Shown one piece after another: positions 39,343 to 48,278 of a DNA stretch of 64,000 nt; the first letter of the stretch is position 1, and each line of letters starts with the position of its first letter. Below the pieces are notes generated by a model. That model had not been told where the DNA came from. It saw only the letters and a list, made by a program, of their open reading frames with translations, and made no database searches. Origin of the DNA: Burkholderia pyrrocinia (GTDB lineage Bacteria; Pseudomonadota; Gammaproteobacteria; Burkholderiales; Burkholderiaceae); contig NZ_CP024904.1 in assembly GCF_003330765.1 (NCBI RefSeq), positions 310,001 through 374,000 on the forward strand. Direction: 5' to 3'. The translations under genes were made by a program, and so were the position numbers.

Positions 39343-39529
39343 CGCGGGGGACGTCCTGCATCAACGCGGTGCGCCGGCTTCCCTGGCGGAAGCGAGTCCC
39401 GATCGGGCAGGTCGACGCGCCGACCGCAATCGCACGCGTATTCGACATCCCGGCAGCCCGTGCGCGACTCGCCGAACTGCGCTGCGCGGCACGCTCGCGA
39501 CAGCCGGAATGTCGTCAAGCCCGCTTTTC

Positions 39530-40042
39530 TCAGAACGGCAACCGGCTGGCGAACTGCGTGACGGCGTCGCGCGACCGAAGCATGGTCTTGTCGCCAGCGA
39601 ACTGATCGAACAGGGCCTCGTGGGCGGCATGCGAGCTTGACCCGCTTCGCGACCGGTAGGTCGCGGCCCAATCCTGCAACGCGGCGAAAGCATCGGCGGA
39701 GCCGCCGCGACGAATGCCGCGCCGCCGAATATTGGCCACGCATTCGGCTTCGTCGATGCACAGCCAGATCAGCGCGCTCGCATCCCGCTTGACTTCGTCG
39801 ACGAGCCAGCCGTAAATGCCTTCGATGATCCAGCGATCGGCGCCCGCGGCCTGTCGAACCAGCCGAATCGCGTCCGCCCGCTCGCGGGCAGCGTTGTAAC
39901 CGCCAGGAAGCCAATGGATCTGATCGAGATCGACGCAGGGGGCGCCGATGTGCCCAGCGATACGTTCGGCCAGCCAGCTCTTCCCGGAACCCGAATTGCC
40001 GATGACGAGCGTTCGGCTCAAGTCCATCGCGCACGCATGCAT
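39530..40042 (-). CDS. P-loop adenylate-kinase-like (topology modulation-type) ATPase
   Basis: A 170-residue nucleotide-binding protein. Walker A is LVIGNSGSGKSWLAERIA near residue 15, followed by VDLDQIHWLPGGY and WIIEGIYGW, as in FlaR/adenylate-kinase-like proteins. The start at 40042 (MHACAMDL) has AAGGA 8 bases upstream. No neighbour explains its role. Confidence 0.72.
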   Translation of the reverse strand: MHACAMDLSRTLVIGNSGSGKSWLAERIAGHIGAPCVDLDQIHWLPGGYNAARERADAIRLVRQAAGADRWIIEGIYGWLVDEVKRDASALIWLCIDEAECVANIRRRGIRRGGSADAFAALQDWAATYRSRSGSSSHAAHEALFDQFAGDKTMLRSRDAVTQFASRLPF

Positions 40043-40098
40043 GAAAGTCGTCCTTCCCGGCCTCGAATAACATTCACCATTCATTGAAAACACAACCG

Positions 40099-40803
40099 AT
40101 GCGACTCCGACACCTCCGATCCCGCTTGGGTAAGTTTGCCATGCCGGCGCTGCCGTTTGCGCTGTTTCCGTCGGTAAGCCGTGCCGAAGCCGGTGAACTG
40201 GGCGGCATCGCGATGGCTGCGTTGACGGTTGCGTCGGTGTTCTGGGTCGTGCTGACCCTGGTGGTCTTCGTGCTGCTCCGTCGCCGAATGCCGATATTGA
40301 AGCGGCTCGCCTGCACCGTACTGTTTTTCTTCCTGCCCGCGTTGCTGCTCGGCGGCGAACTCCTCAAGGAATACGCGCTGGACGGATACAGCGGCCGGGA
40401 CGAGGTCACGACCCAACCGCTGGTGGTGCTCGGGGCGACCTTCCCGCCCGGAAGTCACGCCGTCTACGACGGAGCCGGCGGCTTTTTCGGCTGGGGTGCA
40501 AAGCGCGCGCTGCAGTCCATCCATAGCCCGCACCCTGTCCTGCTCGGCAACGTTCCGATCGACGGCCTGATTTTCATCCCCGAGAACTGTTGCGACCGGG
40601 CCAGGGCCGAGGTCAGCGCCGGCACGATCATCGACGGCCTGCCTTGCGGCGACGCGGTTTTCGACCTCACCCCGACGGGACCCGCCTTGCGGTCGTGCTT
40701 CATGGCCGCGCCAGTCTTGTGGCGCGGGAACCAGTTGGTCGCCGGATCCTTTGTCGACCTGACGGCACCGCTGAGCATGCAGGGATTGCAGGACACGAAG
40801 TAG
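40099..40803 (+). CDS. Hypothetical membrane protein
   Basis: A 234-residue protein starting MRLRHLRSRLGKFAMPALPF. It has a signal-like start, two membrane helices (IAMAALTVASVFWVVLTLVV and ACTVLFFFLPALLLGGELL), then a soluble domain ending VAGSFVDLTAPLSMQGLQDT. Two cysteines occur as ENCCDRA. I do not recognise the family. It is convergent with the tannase gene. Confidence 0.6.
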   Translation: MRLRHLRSRLGKFAMPALPFALFPSVSRAEAGELGGIAMAALTVASVFWVVLTLVVFVLLRRRMPILKRLACTVLFFFLPALLLGGELLKEYALDGYSGRDEVTTQPLVVLGATFPPGSHAVYDGAGGFFGWGAKRALQSIHSPHPVLLGNVPIDGLIFIPENCCDRARAEVSAGTIIDGLPCGDAVFDLTPTGPALRSCFMAAPVLWRGNQLVAGSFVDLTAPLSMQGLQDTK

Positions 40804-40841
40804 ATTTCAACGGCACAGCCACCGCGTCGTCAGCCACACCC

Positions 40842-40874
40842 AAAAATGCGCGCGGCCTGCTCCGCCGCGCGCAT
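40842..40874 (-). terminator. Rho-independent terminator of the tannase gene
   Basis: A perfect 11-bp stem, ATGCGCGCGGC (40846-40856) and GCCGCGCGCAT (40864-40874), with a 7-base loop. On the minus strand it is followed by TTTTT. It lies 15 bases after the tannase stop. Confidence 0.8.
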
Positions 40875-40888
40875 CCGGTCGCCCGCCC

Positions 40889-42745
40889 TTACTTGCACGA
40901 ATAGTTCGCCGCGTCCTTGATCGAACCCGAACCGTTGTACGTGGCCTTCGCCGGATACATGCAAACGGGCTGGCTGGCGCTGCCGTCCGCCGACGCCAGC
41001 TTGATGCTGGTCGGTGCGTTCCCGTGCTCGACCCAGTCGACCAGCTTCGCATACAGGTCCTGGCGGTCGGCATGCGGCAGCGGCACCGTATTCGCCGTCT
41101 GCGTGGGGCCGGCCGTACCGGTGACGCCGCCGTAGCCGCTGCAGTGCCCCATGCCCGGAACCAGGAACAACCGGTCGAACTGCTGCACGGCCGGGATCCC
41201 GCCCATCCGGCTCGCCACGCGTTCGTAATAGTTGATGCTGCCCGACGGCGTGATCAGCGGGTCGGCGAGGCCGTGATAGTGCAGCACCTTCGCACCGGCC
41301 TTCACGAGCCCCGACAGGTCCGGATTGTCGGTATTGATGTTGCCGAACGACGTCTGCAGCGCGATGCCCTGATCGTATGCGTTCGCGAGGCCCGCATAGT
41401 TCAGGTTCTTCCACTTGTTCGCGCCGTTTCCGGTCGCGTTCGTGAAGTTCGCGCCTGCAATCGTCGGATCCTGCAGTTCCAGCGCAACCAGGTCGGTCGA
41501 GATGCTGAACGGCGACGATCCGGCCAGCGCCCCGGTGAGGGTTCCGCGCATCAGGCCGAACCACAGCTGATTGCTGGCCAGCGACGTTGCCGTGCCGATG
41601 TCGGCAGCCGGGCTCGGCACCGAACCGTCGCGCGTCATTCCATACCAGGTCTTGTTCATCGCGGTCGCTTGCGCGGCCGTCACGCACGCGGCCGTCACGT
41701 TCGTTCCGGTGACGGCGCCGATCTTCACGCCGGCGCACAGCACGTTCGCGTCCTGCGTCGGATCGTAGCGACACTGGGCCGGGTCCATCGGATAACCGAG
41801 ATGCTGGCCGCCAACCGAATCGCACGCACTGACAGCCGCCCCCGACAGCAGCGTCTGCTGCGCGTCGGTCAACGTCATGCCGCCCAGATCGTTTTGCGCG
41901 ACGACCTGCGGATAGAGCTCGCCCGTAATGAACTTCGACCAGTTGAACGCAGGCGCGCCGTTCAGATAGCCGTCGTAGTCGGACGGGTTGTTCTGCACCT
42001 CGTTGTAGCCCTGCCGGCCGCCCGTCGAACAGCCGTCCCAGTACGCATACTTCTGCGGCGTCGCGTAGTAGGCCGCGACCAGCGCCTTCGTCTTCAACGC
42101 CAGTTCGTGCAGGCTGCGCTGCGCGAAGTCGCCCCACAGCGTCGTGTTGATCGTTCCATCCGGATTCATCGCAAACGAACCGTTCGGGATGGCATGCCCG
42201 GTATCCGTCGTGCCGACCACCGCGCCCTCGGCGGCCGCGATCGTCGCCGCGCCCGGCACGCCGCCGGCGCTGGCGATCTGCGTCGGGTCGTCATAGGCGC
42301 CGCCTTGCCACCCGCCGCCGCCGAGGTTGTGGATCCGGTGATTCCAGTTCGCCGGCGTCGGCAGCCAGATTTCCATGCCGATGCCCGCCGACGTCGACGG
42401 TGCGCCCGCCGGGCCCGCGTTGCCCGGGCCGACGTTCAGCTTGACGAGGCACAGATCGCTGCCGGCCACCGGTGTCGCGGACGTGGCGGCCGACGCAGCA
42501 AGCACGAGCGGGTCGCCGGCCTTGAACGACTTCACGGCAATCACGGTGGTGTTCGCGTCCGGCGCGAATCGCGCTTTCATCGTGTCGTTGCATTCCAGCG
42601 CGACGGATGTCGTGCCGCTTCCGGACGTTTCAACGTCGTGATCGTTACAGCCGGACAACGCCATGGTTCCTATTGCGGACGCAACAGCCACCACCCCCAA
42701 ACGCCGTGCCCTGCGACTGCTCTTGCCGCTGATCGTCGACTCCAT
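40889..42745 (-). CDS. Tannase/feruloyl esterase family lipoprotein
   Basis: A 618-residue secreted or lipid-anchored esterase (lipobox LSGC near residue 33). The alpha/beta-hydrolase nucleophile is in WDGCSTGGRQGYNE, the catalytic Asp in LHYHGLADPLI and the His in PGMGHCSGYGG. The cysteines beside Ser and His are the CS-D-HC arrangement of tannase-family enzymes. It would split hydroxycinnamate or gallate esters outside the cytoplasm. The porin upstream in the same direction could bring the released acid in; the ben/cat genes follow. Confidence 0.9.
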   Translation of the reverse strand: MESTISGKSSRRARRLGVVAVASAIGTMALSGCNDHDVETSGSGTTSVALECNDTMKARFAPDANTTVIAVKSFKAGDPLVLAASAATSATPVAGSDLCLVKLNVGPGNAGPAGAPSTSAGIGMEIWLPTPANWNHRIHNLGGGGWQGGAYDDPTQIASAGGVPGAATIAAAEGAVVGTTDTGHAIPNGSFAMNPDGTINTTLWGDFAQRSLHELALKTKALVAAYYATPQKYAYWDGCSTGGRQGYNEVQNNPSDYDGYLNGAPAFNWSKFITGELYPQVVAQNDLGGMTLTDAQQTLLSGAAVSACDSVGGQHLGYPMDPAQCRYDPTQDANVLCAGVKIGAVTGTNVTAACVTAAQATAMNKTWYGMTRDGSVPSPAADIGTATSLASNQLWFGLMRGTLTGALAGSSPFSISTDLVALELQDPTIAGANFTNATGNGANKWKNLNYAGLANAYDQGIALQTSFGNINTDNPDLSGLVKAGAKVLHYHGLADPLITPSGSINYYERVASRMGGIPAVQQFDRLFLVPGMGHCSGYGGVTGTAGPTQTANTVPLPHADRQDLYAKLVDWVEHGNAPTSIKLASADGSASQPVCMYPAKATYNGSGSIKDAANYSCK

Positions 42746-42836
42746 ACCGTCCCTCCGTGTTCTTTCGAGTTATTTGCATGATTGAAAGCGAACCGGCGCG
42801 CACCGATTCGCTCCGTGGTCGTTCAAAGCGAGCCGC

Positions 42837-43973
42837 TCAGAACATGTGCCGGATACCGGCCATCACCCCCACCTGGTTTTGCCCCGGCGCGGGCGTCGTG
42901 CCGCCACCGCCGGCACTGATCGTGAATGCCGCGTGCGCGCTGTTGGCGAGATACGCGCCCTGCAGATAGACGGCCGTCTGCTTCGACAGGAAGTAGGTGC
43001 CGCGCAACGCGCCGAGCGTCGCGCGCGCATCCTGGCCCGACACGTTGACGTGATAGACGCCGCCGTCGACCAGGAAAGCCGGCGTCACGTAGTAGTTGGC
43101 GGTGAGATAGAACAGGTTCGAGTGCACGTTCGGGCCGCCCGACGAACCGGTGTCGACCCAGCGGCCGATCCACCCGCCGCCGACCTTCACGCCGAACGCG
43201 TTGACGTAACCGTTGAGCTGCGCGCGATCGTCCTTGTCGCCGTTCGACGTCAGCGGCATCGGCTTGACGCCGTCGAAGAAGTTCGCGGCGGCCGTCGCGC
43301 CGCCGCCGCGCTGTTCTTCATACGACGCGGCCGCGCCGAACGACGTCGAATCGTATTTCAGCATCGCGGACCACAGCCGGCACACGGTCATGTCGCCGGG
43401 CGTCGGGCCCGCGCACGTGCCTTGACCCGGCGAGTTTCCGGTACCGGCCGAATCGCGACCGAACGAATACATCGCGCCTGCCGTCAAGCCGCCGAACTTG
43501 CCGCGCCACGCAACGGCATTGTCGGCGCGGCCGTTCGGGATGTACGCGTCGAGGGACGGCAAGCCGTAGATGTTCGGGCCGAGCAGGTCGGAATCGAGCA
43601 CCGCGTAATACGTCATCGTGTACTGACGGCCGAACGACAGCGTGCCGTATGGGCTTTCGATCCCCACCCAGCTTTGCCGGCCGAACAGCCGGCTGCCTTG
43701 CCCCATCGTGCCGTTGCCGACGTTGAAGCCGCTTTCGAGCGCGAAGACGGCCTTGTAGCCGCCGCCGAGATCCTCCGACCCGCGCAGCCCCCAGCGCGAC
43801 GGCAACTCGCCGGTGATCGAAGGCATGCGCACGATGCCCTTCCCTTGGGCATTGGCGTGCGACACGTATTCGACGCCCGTATCCACGACGCCATACAACG
43901 TCACGCTGCTTTGTGCAAAACCGGCCGTCGCAAATCCGAGCAAAGCTCCGCCTGCGAGATGCTGAAATCTCAT
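42837..43973 (-). CDS. Gram-negative porin
   Basis: A 378-residue Porin_4 protein. The signal peptide MRFQHLAGGALLGFATAGFA precedes QSSVTLYGVVDTGVEYV. GLRGSEDLGGGYKAV, GRQSWVGI and FGRQYTM follow, and the C-terminus ends VMAGIRHMF with an aromatic residue. It is co-oriented with the tannase gene (91-base gap) and lies between that and the ben/cat cluster, so aromatic-acid uptake is a reasonable inference. Confidence 0.9.
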   Translation of the reverse strand: MRFQHLAGGALLGFATAGFAQSSVTLYGVVDTGVEYVSHANAQGKGIVRMPSITGELPSRWGLRGSEDLGGGYKAVFALESGFNVGNGTMGQGSRLFGRQSWVGIESPYGTLSFGRQYTMTYYAVLDSDLLGPNIYGLPSLDAYIPNGRADNAVAWRGKFGGLTAGAMYSFGRDSAGTGNSPGQGTCAGPTPGDMTVCRLWSAMLKYDSTSFGAAASYEEQRGGGATAAANFFDGVKPMPLTSNGDKDDRAQLNGYVNAFGVKVGGGWIGRWVDTGSSGGPNVHSNLFYLTANYYVTPAFLVDGGVYHVNVSGQDARATLGALRGTYFLSKQTAVYLQGAYLANSAHAAFTISAGGGGTTPAPGQNQVGVMAGIRHMF

Positions 43974-44009
43974 GCTGTCTCCAAACCTTGATATGGGTAA
44001 GTCCGATTC

Positions 44010-44231
44010 CTACGGATGACTGATCAATAATCCGGAATCGTTGAACTTTTTCCCCGCTGACTCGGTAAAGCCCCCGTCGGTATCCGCCGGGTTGAAACGC
44101 GGGTTCTTCTCTGAAAAATGCGAATGGACCGGATCAAGCACGCCATGCACGTCGAGCGTCGACACGCTGTGGTTCGACTCGCCGCTGGCTTCCGGCCGAT
44201 AGGGAATGTAATCGGGGGGCGTCTCCTTGTT
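44010..44231 (-). other. Protein-like orphan reading frame, possibly a gene remnant
   Basis: A stop at 44010 ends about 73 codons of protein-like sequence, including TPPDYIPYRPEASGESNHS, GVLDPVHSHFSEKNPRFNP and DGGFTESAGKKFNDSG. The composition is rich in D, E, F and N, unlike the Arg/Ala shadows typical of this genome. AAGGAG lies just upstream, but no ATG or GTG is at the right distance. I cannot name it. It may be a small gene with an odd start or a 3' remnant. Confidence 0.4.
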
Positions 44232-44318
44232 GCATGGTTCCGTTCGGGTTTGCAACCTGTTTGCGGCGATAGTAGCGACCACAAATTGGCCAGTCCAACA
44301 CCGAATGGGTATCGGTTT

Positions 44319-44378
44319 ATATCTGAGAGGTATGCAAGGGTTGCTCGCCCTTATTTGGTGCAGATACGGTTGTCGCAT
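44319..44378. promoter_or_regulatory. Two near-consensus BenM/CatM-type boxes
   Basis: ATAT-CTGAGAG-GTAT (44319-44333) and ATAC-GGTTGTC-GCAT (44364-44378) each differ by one base from the ATAC-N7-GTAT operator of BenM/CatM. They are 45 bases apart, upstream of both the LysR gene and the porin. They could serve LysR autoregulation or porin induction. Confidence 0.45.
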
Positions 44379-44515
44379 CGAATGAATCCATCTGCAAACC
44401 GAACTAATTTACCTGCTAAAGCCGGCCACACCCGCGTTGAAGCTGCCGTAGAATGTGGAAAGCCAATTCACGGCCCCGCGGCTTCATCCCCTCTCTCCAC
44501 TCGACGGCAAGGAAC

Positions 44516-45454
44516 ATGGAGCTACGCCATCTGCGCTATTTCGTTGCTGTCGCCGAAGAACGCAGCTTCACGCGGGCCGCACAAAGGCTGCACATCGCGC
44601 AGCCGCCGTTGAGCCGGCAGATCCAGCAACTCGAACAGCAACTCGGCGCGTTGCTGTTCGAGCGCGAATCGCGCCCGCTGAAACTCACCGAGACCGGCCG
44701 CTTCTTCCACCAGCACGCAGTGCAGTTGCTCGAGCAAACGGCCGAGCTCGAATCGATGACGCGCCGCGTCGGCAAGATCGAACGCAGCCTGTCGGTCGGC
44801 TTCGTCGGCTCGACGCTGTACGGGATGCTGCCGAAAGTCATTCGCCGCTATCGACAGCTGCATGCCGAGGTCGAACTGAGCCTGCACGAGATGTCGACGA
44901 TGGATCAAATCAAGGCGCTCAAGGAAGGCCGCATCGACGTGGGATTCGGGCGCATCCGCCTCAACGACCCGAGCGTGCGCCGCGTCGTGCTGCGCGAGGA
45001 ACCGATGATCGCGGCGCTGCCGCTCGGCCATCGGCTGTGCGAAACGAACGCGGCGCTGTCGCTGCACGACCTGCTCAACGAAACGCTGATCGTGTTTCCG
45101 AAGGCGCCGCGCCCGAGTTATGCGGACCAGGTGCTCGCCGCGTTCCACGATCGCGCGCTCAAGCCGGCGCGCGTGCTGGAGACGCGGGAACTGCAGATCG
45201 CGCTCGGGCTCGTCGCGGCGGGCGAAGGCGTGTCGATTGTGCCGAAGAGCGTGTACGGGCTCAAACGCGACGACGTGTCATACCAGGAGCTGGACGACAC
45301 GCGGCTCGTGTCGCCGATCATCATGAGCATGCGCATGCTCGACGCATCCGACGACATCGAACGCATGCTGCGGCTCATCTACGACCTGTACGACGAGCAA
45401 GGCATGGCGTATTTGCCGGCGGCGGAACGCGACGATCCGGCCGCGCCGGGCTGA
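44516..45454 (+). CDS. catR: LysR-family regulator, CatR/BenM-like
   Basis: A 312-residue LTTR. The N-terminus MELRHLRYFVAVAEERSFTR, then RLHIAQPPLSRQIQQLEQQL, is almost the CatM/BenM/CatR pattern. The effector domain contains SLSVGFVGSTLYGMLPKVIR and KEGRIDVGFGRIRL, also typical of muconate/benzoate sensors. AAGGA precedes the ATG. It converges on the ben/cat operon, whose promoter carries a matching operator. Whether the inducer is muconate, benzoate or both cannot be read. Confidence 0.87.
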   Translation: MELRHLRYFVAVAEERSFTRAAQRLHIAQPPLSRQIQQLEQQLGALLFERESRPLKLTETGRFFHQHAVQLLEQTAELESMTRRVGKIERSLSVGFVGSTLYGMLPKVIRRYRQLHAEVELSLHEMSTMDQIKALKEGRIDVGFGRIRLNDPSVRRVVLREEPMIAALPLGHRLCETNAALSLHDLLNETLIVFPKAPRPSYADQVLAAFHDRALKPARVLETRELQIALGLVAAGEGVSIVPKSVYGLKRDDVSYQELDDTRLVSPIIMSMRMLDASDDIERMLRLIYDLYDEQGMAYLPAAERDDPAAPG

Positions 45455-45475
45455 GCCGGCGCGTGGCCGCCGCGA

Positions 45476-45874
45476 TCACGCCGGCAGCACGGCCACCGCC
45501 TTGATCTCGACGATATAACCGGGCGACCCGCCCAGCATGTGCGCGCCGACCGCCGTCCATGCCGGCTTCGGATGCGCATCGAGGTAGCGGTCGCGCACCT
45601 GCATGAACAACGGCAGGTCGCGCATGTCGGTATGGAACGTCGTCAGGTCGACCACGTCGTTGAACGATGCGCCGGCGGCCTCCAGCACGAGCTTCAGATT
45701 CTCGAACGCCTGCACCATCTGTGCTTCGCGGCCTTCGACCAGCTGCATCGCCGCGTCGCGGCCGATCTGGCCGGATACGTAAAGCGTATCGCCGACTTTC
45801 AGGCCGGGCGCGTAGCCGATTTTCTCGTACACCGCTTCCATTCCCGCCGGAACGAAGGCTTTGCGATCACGCAT
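45476..45874 (-). CDS. RidA-family protein at the end of the ben/cat operon
   Basis: A 132-residue Rid (YjgF/YER057c) protein. It has VGDTLYVSGQIGRD, QAFENLKLVLEAAGASFNDVV and the C-terminal SPGYIVEIKAVAVL. The RidA arginine (as in R105 of E. coli, usually in VRARVQ-like context) is not clearly in place, so it is probably a Rid2-7 type, not a true enamine deaminase. GGAG precedes the ATG at 45874. It follows benD by 80 bases. Confidence 0.82.
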   Translation of the reverse strand: MRDRKAFVPAGMEAVYEKIGYAPGLKVGDTLYVSGQIGRDAAMQLVEGREAQMVQAFENLKLVLEAAGASFNDVVDLTTFHTDMRDLPLFMQVRDRYLDAHPKPAWTAVGAHMLGGSPGYIVEIKAVAVLPA

Positions 45875-45954
45875 GGATGTCTCCGTGGCCGGCGTCTTTC
45901 CGCCGGCCGGTTGGTTGTCGATGAACACGTGCAAGCGGCTTCACGGCACGCCGC

Positions 45955-46725
45955 TCAACCCGTATCGCCGCCCGCGACCGGCAGCACCGTGCCGGTGATG
46001 TAGCTCGCCTCGTCGGACGCGAGGAACAGGATCGGCGCGATCTGCTCGTCGAGGCTGCCGTAGCGCTTGAAGAACGTCGAATCGTTCACTTGCCGCACGG
46101 CTTCGGCCATCCACGCCTGTTCCTGCTCGCTGTCGCCGGCCGCATTGCGCGGCACGCGGCGCGGCGGCGCACTGGTGCCGCCCGGCGCGGTCGCGACGAC
46201 CCGGATGTTGTGCTCCGCGTATTCCATCGCGAGCGCCGCCGTCAGTGCATTGACGCCGCCTTTCGCCGCCGAATACGGCACGCGGCGAATACCGCGCGTC
46301 GCGTTCGACGAGATGTTGACGATCGTGCCGCCGCCGCGCGCGAGCAGGTGCGGCAGCACCGCGTGGCAGGTATAGAGCGTCGGCATCAGCGAACGGCGTA
46401 TTTCCGCGTCGATCTGCGCCGGCTCGAACTCGGCGAACGGACGCATGCGAATCGCGCCGCCGACGCCGTTGATCAGGATGTCGATGCCGCCGAACGTCTG
46501 CACCGCGCAGGCGATCGCCGCGTGCGCGCCTTCGTACGTTTCGAGATCGGCGACGAATCCGGCCGTCTCGCCCTGCGGCGCTTCGGCCGCCACCTCGGCG
46601 ACGAAATCCGCGCGATCGACGAACAGCACCCTGCCGCCTTCGGCCGCCACGCGCAGCGCGACGCCGCGGCCGATGCCCTGCGCCGCGCCGGTGACGACGA
46701 CGACCTTGCCAGAGAAGCGTTGCAT
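45955..46725 (-). CDS. benD: Benzoate cis-diol dehydrogenase
   Basis: SDR that oxidises and decarboxylates the benzoate 1,2-cis-diol (1,6-dihydroxycyclohexa-2,4-diene-1-carboxylate) to catechol with NAD+. The 256 residues have VVVTGAAQGIGRGVALRVA, ILINGVGGAI, NISSNATRGI, PYSAAKGGVNAL (YxxxK) and a GGTSAPPRRVPR insert typical of BenD/XylL. The start at 46725 lies 2 bases after the benC stop. Confidence 0.93.
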   Translation of the reverse strand: MQRFSGKVVVVTGAAQGIGRGVALRVAAEGGRVLFVDRADFVAEVAAEAPQGETAGFVADLETYEGAHAAIACAVQTFGGIDILINGVGGAIRMRPFAEFEPAQIDAEIRRSLMPTLYTCHAVLPHLLARGGGTIVNISSNATRGIRRVPYSAAKGGVNALTAALAMEYAEHNIRVVATAPGGTSAPPRRVPRNAAGDSEQEQAWMAEAVRQVNDSTFFKRYGSLDEQIAPILFLASDEASYITGTVLPVAGGDTG

Positions 46726-46727
46726 GA

Positions 46728-47750
46728 TCAGGCCGCCTTTGCCGTGACGTTGGGGGTGAACTTCTCGTAGTGGAAGCTGTTGGGCTTCACGCCTTCGTCG
46801 TCGAAGTACTTGCGCACCGCATCGACCATCGGCGGCGGCCCGCACAGATACACGTCGACGTCGCCATCGTTCAGCGCGTCGGCCGGAATGTGCTGCGTGA
46901 CCCAGCCCTTGCGCGGATGGCTCGACTCGGCGTCCGCGATGACGGTCGCAAAACTGAAGTTCGGCAGCTTCGCCGCCAGCGCCTCGATCGCGTCGACCAG
47001 CACGAGGTCGAGATCGCGCGTCACGCCGTAGATCAGGTGCACCTTCTGCTGCGAACCGGTGCGCACCAGCACTTCGAGCATCGACAGGAACGGCGCGAGA
47101 CCCGTGCCGCCGGCGAGGAACAGCAGCGGCCGCTGCACGTCGCGCAGGTAGAAGCTGCCGAGCGGCCCGTGCAGTTCCAGCGTGTCGCCCGGCTGCGCGG
47201 ATTCGAGCCACGTGCTCATCACGCCGCCGGGAATCTTCTTGATCAGGAAACTAACCTTCGCGTCGGCCGGCGCCGACGAGAACGAATAGGAACGGTGCTG
47301 GCCGCTCGCGGGCACGTCGATGTTCACGTACTGGCCCGGCAGGAACACCGGCGCGGCGGTGCCGACATCGAGTTCGAGCACGACGGCCGCATCGTTGTGC
47401 TGCTCGACCTTCGTCACGGTCGCGGCAAAGCCGCTTTGCCCGGTCTTGCACGCGACCGACGACGTCGGCACCGCGATCACGCAATCGCTTTGCGGCACCA
47501 TCTGGCACGTCAGCACGAGGCCGCCGTCCTTCTCGTCTTCGGTCAGCGCATCGTCGATGTAGTCGTCGCCAAGGTCGTAGCTGCCGCTTTCGGCGCGGCA
47601 CTTGCAGGTGCCGCACACGCCGTCGGAACAGTCCATCGGCAGGTTGATCTTCGCGCGGAAGGCGGCGTCGAGCACCTTCTCGCCGGCCTTGCAGTCGATG
47701 AAGCGGGTCACCCCGTCCTCGAAATTCAGTGCAATCTTGTAACTGGACAT
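46728..47750 (-). CDS. benC: Benzoate 1,2-dioxygenase reductase
   Basis: Electron-transfer component passing NADH electrons to BenAB. The N-terminal plant-type ferredoxin has MDCSDGVCGTCKCRAESG and a distal TCQM cysteine. The FAD domain has HRSYSFSSAP near residue 155, and the NAD domain has LFLAGGTGLAPFLSML and YLCGPPPMVDAV. The 340-residue length is normal. It is in the benABCD order, 39 bases after benB. Confidence 0.94.
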   Translation of the reverse strand: MSSYKIALNFEDGVTRFIDCKAGEKVLDAAFRAKINLPMDCSDGVCGTCKCRAESGSYDLGDDYIDDALTEDEKDGGLVLTCQMVPQSDCVIAVPTSSVACKTGQSGFAATVTKVEQHNDAAVVLELDVGTAAPVFLPGQYVNIDVPASGQHRSYSFSSAPADAKVSFLIKKIPGGVMSTWLESAQPGDTLELHGPLGSFYLRDVQRPLLFLAGGTGLAPFLSMLEVLVRTGSQQKVHLIYGVTRDLDLVLVDAIEALAAKLPNFSFATVIADAESSHPRKGWVTQHIPADALNDGDVDVYLCGPPPMVDAVRKYFDDEGVKPNSFHYEKFTPNVTAKAA

Positions 47751-47789
47751 GGCATCACCTCCACTTCATTTCATGACAAAGCAACGGCG

Positions 47790-48278
47790 TCAGACGTGGT
47801 AGACGTCGAGCACCTGCCGGATATAGTCGTTCTTCAGCTCGATCTTCTTGTGCGAAATCAGCAGCGCGTCGCCCGCCTGGCGCAACGTGACGAACATCGT
47901 GCCGAAGAAGTGATCGGTCACGCGGTAGCGATGGTTCAGCGTGTGAAAGTTGTAGCGCACGTCGACTTCGTACTCGCGTTCGGCCAGCACCTCGACGTTC
48001 GTCACGTTGTGGCTGGTGCGCGGCTCGGGCGTCGACGCGCCGCTGCGCTCGGTCTTGATCCGGAACACGCGATCCTCGAGGCCGCCGCGATCCGCGTAAT
48101 ACATCAGCGAGATCTGACTCTGGTGGTCGTCGGTCGGCCGATCGTCGTCGTCCCACGCGGGCATCCAGTACGTGACGTCTTCCGTGTAGCAGGTCAGCCA
48201 CTCGTCCCACTGGCGATCGTCGAGCAGGCGCGCTTCGCGATACAGCGTCGCGCAGACAGTCCGGTAATCGATGTTCAT
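47790..48278 (-). CDS. benB: Benzoate 1,2-dioxygenase small subunit
   Basis: Beta subunit of the ring-hydroxylating dioxygenase, 162 residues. Family features are [33 protein letters not shown], and [12 protein letters not shown] with the C-terminal [18 protein letters not shown]. It is structural and has no metal site. It begins in an ATGA overlap with benA, so the pair is coupled. Confidence 0.94.
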   Translation of the reverse strand: MNIDYRTVCATLYREARLLDDRQWDEWLTCYTEDVTYWMPAWDDDDRPTDDHQSQISLMYYADRGGLEDRVFRIKTERSGASTPEPRTSHNVTNVEVLAEREYEVDVRYNFHTLNHRYRVTDHFFGTMFVTLRQAGDALLISHKKIELKNDYIRQVLDVYHV

